Of a stretch of DNA of 64,000 nucleotides, positions 60,570 to 64,000 are shown piece by piece. The notes under the pieces are model-generated. The model had not been told where the DNA came from and did not search any database. It saw only the letters and a program-made list of their open reading frames with translations. Every line of letters begins with the position of its first letter. Position 1 is the first letter of the stretch. The stretch comes from Leptoclinus maculatus. Taxonomy: Eukaryota > Chordata > Actinopteri > Perciformes > Stichaeidae. The DNA is taken from NCBI GenBank assembly GCA_032191485.1, contig JAVDOI010000011.1:20447887-20511886 (forward strand). The letters run 5' to 3'. Position numbers and translations under genes: made by a program.

Positions 60570-62540
60570 CAACCAAACAGCGCTCCGTGTAGCAGTGTGG
60601 GGCGGGGCTTCAGAGCTCTGCAGACTGATTTTACAGGCGGCGGCTCATTGACTGCAGTTCACGTCTACTGCTGGATGCACTAACATAAGGGTATTCAATT
60701 AAGATTCAACGAGGTCCATTTAGAGAGAGTTTCCTCATGCAAAGGTCTGGAACATCACAATAATGTCTAATTTGCGCTATGATTTAGTCCCATATACTGT
60801 ATATAGAAGTAGCCAACAGTTGTATTATTAACGTCTGTATGTCAACAACAACAACTGACTGTCAAATCAAATAAAGAAGTTCAATTGAATAATATCTCAA
60901 TATTTATTGTCAGTTTTCAAATTGAACTGGATGAATTATAAATAATACATACTCTAATAATAAATAAATGTTCTTCTCTCATGTCAAGTAAAATAAGGGC
61001 TGGATTTAAGATTAAATTACATAACAGAAAGCTTATGAAAAATGTGTATCTTAAAATAAAGTATTTCATTTTAGAATAATAAATGTAATTGAATTGGCCT
61101 GTAGCTTTAAATTCAGTTAATTCAGGTGTGAAGTGATGTCAATCAAAAATGCCACGATATCTACATTAGTTTTAGGATTCTGATCATATTGGGCTCTTAT
61201 GTTGTTTATTTTCTGTGACTTCCTTTCGGATATGAGTGGGTACGTTTTCTCAAAACATTTGTGCTTTGTCTCGTAATGGCGCTTCACTTAATAATCGCCA
61301 CACTGGTGTTGAACTGCACGTGGGAAGGATTAACATTTAAGAGTCTGTCCATTCTTGGTTAAAGACTCTGGTCTCGCTGTACACTTTTCTCTTTTTGGAG
61401 AACGCCATGTGAAATAACTGACTCACATACTTTTTCTGTTATCTCACTCGAGTCTGGAAGTGTATCGGAATACACATATTTGATTTGCTGAGTAGCATCA
61501 CATAATGGGATTTACAACGCATGTAATTGGTTGGTGTGTTTCCTGGACCGCTGAACGAGGACCGTAAAGGCTAGAAAAGCTGCGCCTGTTAATAAAGAAG
61601 CGCTCCGTCAAAATTGGTTGTAGGTCCAGCGTCCAGATACAACGGCATCCGGGTCCGTACGACTGAACTCTTCTTCACTTCTCTGGAGTCGACGCGTGAT
61701 CGATGATTCTCCTGAACGGGCATTGCGCTAGTGAATGAAAATCCTGCCCTTTCCTCAAAATACATCAGAAGCTAGACAAATGCCAGATGTGTTACATTAG
61801 TGTAAAAACTCATAGGAATGTGTTGACAAGTGTTTATTATCAGCCTCACAGGATCATGAAAAGAGTGAAAACTCGATGCACAAATTCCAATTGTAACTTG
61901 ATGCTTTTTCGTTCCAAAGGAGCTTTGTCTCTATACGTTTTGTCCACTCCTTCTTTTGTCCCCCCCCCCCCCCTCCGCCACATCATCTCCCTGTTCGGCT
62001 CCCAGGCATATGGTGATGTCAACAGTAATTCACACCACACATTTTGTCATATTGCCCAAGGGTGAATGCTGTACACTGCAGAATTAGAATAGATAAAGGT
62101 GCAGATTTGAAATACTGGTTTTTAATTGCCCAACAGATGTGCATTAAAGGTGGTGGAACACCTCAATTGCAGGTCTGCTCAACAGTTTAAATTACCCTTC
62201 CTTCATCACACCAGAAAGGGCAAAATTCATCTGTGGGTCTTCGTGAAATATGTGGCTTTAGAGCTAACCGCTAACACGCTATCTTGGCAGGAACATGCTA
62301 GCACCAGTCAATCATAAAAGCTTTCCCAAGACCGTTTTTTTTACTTTCTTTGTACTGTGTCACCTACTGCTCCCTAGCATTTAGTTTTCATGAAGTTAGA
62401 TCTAGTTATCGTTTCATTCAAAGCGTTTTTTGAAGAGATGAAAGCTTCTGGAACCATAGAGCTGACTCAGCTAGCTTGTCAGATTGGTTGCTAATGGGAC
62501 AATGTCTATGTCGGTTAATACTCCGACCGAGGAATGGTAA
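60570..62540. other. Noncoding stretch
   Basis: No gene supported. 60800-61100 is very AT-rich. A C-run lies near 61962-61973. Confidence 0.4.
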
Positions 62541-62605
62541 ATAGTAAATGGACTTGCATTTGTATAGCGCCTTTCCAGTCTTCCGACCACCCAAGGCACG
62601 GTTTG
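62540..62605 (+). repeat. Dispersed fish repeat fragment
   Basis: GTAAATGGACTTGCATTTGT, ATAGCGCCTTTCCAGTCTTC and CGACCACCCAAGGCAC match the start of a repeat I recall as common in teleosts. Its distal part appears to be the segment at 20500-20660. Confidence 0.55.
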
Positions 62606-62989
62606 TTTGAAATGCTGGTGTCTTAAATCAGTGCTCATGGCAGCCTTGTCTACAGTACACTGCATGTTTCAAAAGGCACGCAGTGTCTTTTTTTGATGCT
62701 GCTACTCGGGGATGTCAAAGTGAGACAAATTCTACACATAGTGTCTTTAAGGAGAAGGGAAGCCTGGGGAAAGCACTCTGGAGACCCATGACCCCATTCT
62801 TTAAATAATGCCTTAGGCTCAGGTAATTTCAACAAGTGTCAAGTATCTTGACTTAAAGGACTGCACATCATATCATGTTTCAAAACTAAACTTGGAGTCA
62901 CAAATTGCAAATACATTTTGAGTAACTTGGGTTTCACTGTCACTGTATTTAAAGCCACACAGCTAGCGTAAATGATTAGTCACACATAG

Positions 62990-63430
62990 AATCAAAAGAT
63001 GAAACCAATATCAGGGTCACAGTCGTGGCTGGTAAAAACAATAATGGCCCCAGGACACTCTCCTGGGGAACCCCACAAGTTATAGACCTAGACCTGGCAA
63101 TCCTGTTAGTTTTTTAAATCTATTAAATGTAATCAAACCCATTTGATGGCTTCTTTGCAAGAATAGATGGTTCTTAATTAACACAGCAAAATGCCAAGAT
63201 TAAAAAAAGTATGTGTGTGTCATGACATTACCCTGCCACATAGCAACCTCGTTCCTTGATGTGACTGGTTGGACAAACAATTCAGGTTTTGGTGGAGTGG
63301 TACAGTCTAAAATCTGACTGCAATTAATATGAAATAGTATGGCTTGTATGACATGGAGTGTTCAATCTGTTCATGAATAATTCTTTCAATAACCTTGACT
63401 GGCCATGATTGGATTGGAATTGCAATAGGC
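62990..63430 (-). mobile_element. Decayed LINE reverse-transcriptase segment
   Basis: On the minus strand about 63400-63360 reads PVKVIERIIHEQI, resembling the K-(L/M/I)ER block early in jockey-superfamily reverse transcriptases. About 310 bp later, 63095-63050 reads SRSITCGVPQESVLGPLLF, resembling motif B (normally GVPQGSVLGPLLF, with Gly replaced by Glu here). The order and spacing of the two blocks fit an L2-like RT. Between and beyond them frames are broken, and motifs A and C are not recognisable. It is an old fragment, oriented like the LINEs at 0.4-1.8 and 27.8-31.6 kb. Confidence 0.6.
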
Positions 63431-63439
63431 CATCATTGT

Positions 63440-64000
63440 GTCAGGGACATACATAATGAGCACATCAAGGTTTACTATTCAAGTTTAGGGGAAGGTTACG
63501 GTTGGCATTAAAGATTAAACCAATGCCCCAAGCACTCTAGTTTCCCATGTGATTTACAAAATAGTAGACAGTATGGCATCTTTTAAAGGTAGGAATTTCT
63601 TTAACTCTAGCCAGGTCTCACACGACCCCATCATGTCAATACTGATCCTTGATTAGATCGTTCATCATCAACGCTGTATCATAGAGCAATGAACTCAATC
63701 ACTTGTCGTTCTCTTTCTCTCTCTTTGTATTTCTATCTTTCACTCTGTTGCTTTGACCCATCATAACCAAAGCAATTCTCAGAGGTTGGTTGTCATGTTA
63801 GATGGATGAATCCATCAGCAGACAGCCTGTGGTGGAAAGGGGTGTGAGATATGATGGAGGTACATGACATAGAAGAGATCAGTCCAAAATAAAGGCTTTA
63901 GTTTCCTCTTCCACTGGGATAAATTCTACTCTACTTTTTCTTCTGTGAATCCAAATATATTTTACATCCGGTATCTCTTTCTTTTAACTAGAGGTACGCA
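63440..64000. other. Noncoding end of window
   Basis: No gene or clear repeat. A TC-rich tract lies at about 63708-63724. Confidence 0.4.

Overview
This looks like nuclear DNA from a ray-finned fish, probably a percomorph teleost. The base composition is AT-leaning and CA/GT microsatellites are dense. There is a jockey-superfamily LINE of a kind common in fish, a teleost Tc1-like transposon end, hAT and LTR pieces, and several short dispersed repeats that I recognise as common in fish genomes. Nothing points to bacterial, phage or plasmid DNA: there are no operons, no ribosome binding sites and no long intact host reading frame.

The window holds almost no protein-coding sequence. The only candidate host coding piece is a possible terminal exon at about 58734-59091 (+). 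It has an acceptor-like AG before it and a serine-rich C-terminal tail, but one base appears to be out of register near its end. A badly decayed copy of the same segment lies 24 kb upstream at about 34835-35205 (+), with an internal stop. The simplest reading is intronic or intergenic DNA near the 3' end of a large plus-strand gene, with an old local duplication of its last exon. I could not identify the protein.

Layout. 0.4-1.8 kb is a mosaic of two LINE remnants with a hAT terminus between them. 1.8-11.5 kb is mostly featureless, with simple repeats and one dispersed-repeat copy. 11.5-11.7 kb is a possible retroelement LTR. 20.5-21.4 kb has a dispersed repeat and an L1-like ORF2 C-terminal remnant. 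22.9-24 kb and 27.4 kb hold dispersed repeats. 27.8-31.6 kb is a nearly full-length LINE on the minus strand, split inside its reverse transcriptase by a 377-bp solo LTR with a perfect 5-bp target duplication. 33.6-35.8 kb stacks a dispersed repeat, the decayed exon copy, a LINE C-terminal remnant and a truncated Tc1-like end that stops at an AT palindrome. 39.8-45.2 kb has more dispersed repeats and two very long CA arrays (85 and 66 units). 45.9-56.8 kb has several dispersed repeats plus a duplicated ~95-bp element. 57.4-58.2 kb is AT-rich, repeat-poor and conserved-looking. 58.7-59.2 kb is the exon candidate. 60.4 kb is a dispersed repeat. 63.0-63.4 kb is a decayed LINE reverse-transcriptase segment.

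There is no gene system to describe. The mobile elements are inactive fossils. I found no sign of a new biological system. The most useful observations are the paired broken exons, two local pairs of duplicated conserved-looking noncoding elements, the nested LTR-in-LINE insertion, and the transposon end that breaks at a 30-bp AT palindrome. All recognition of repeat families is from memory of family features; no database search was possible.
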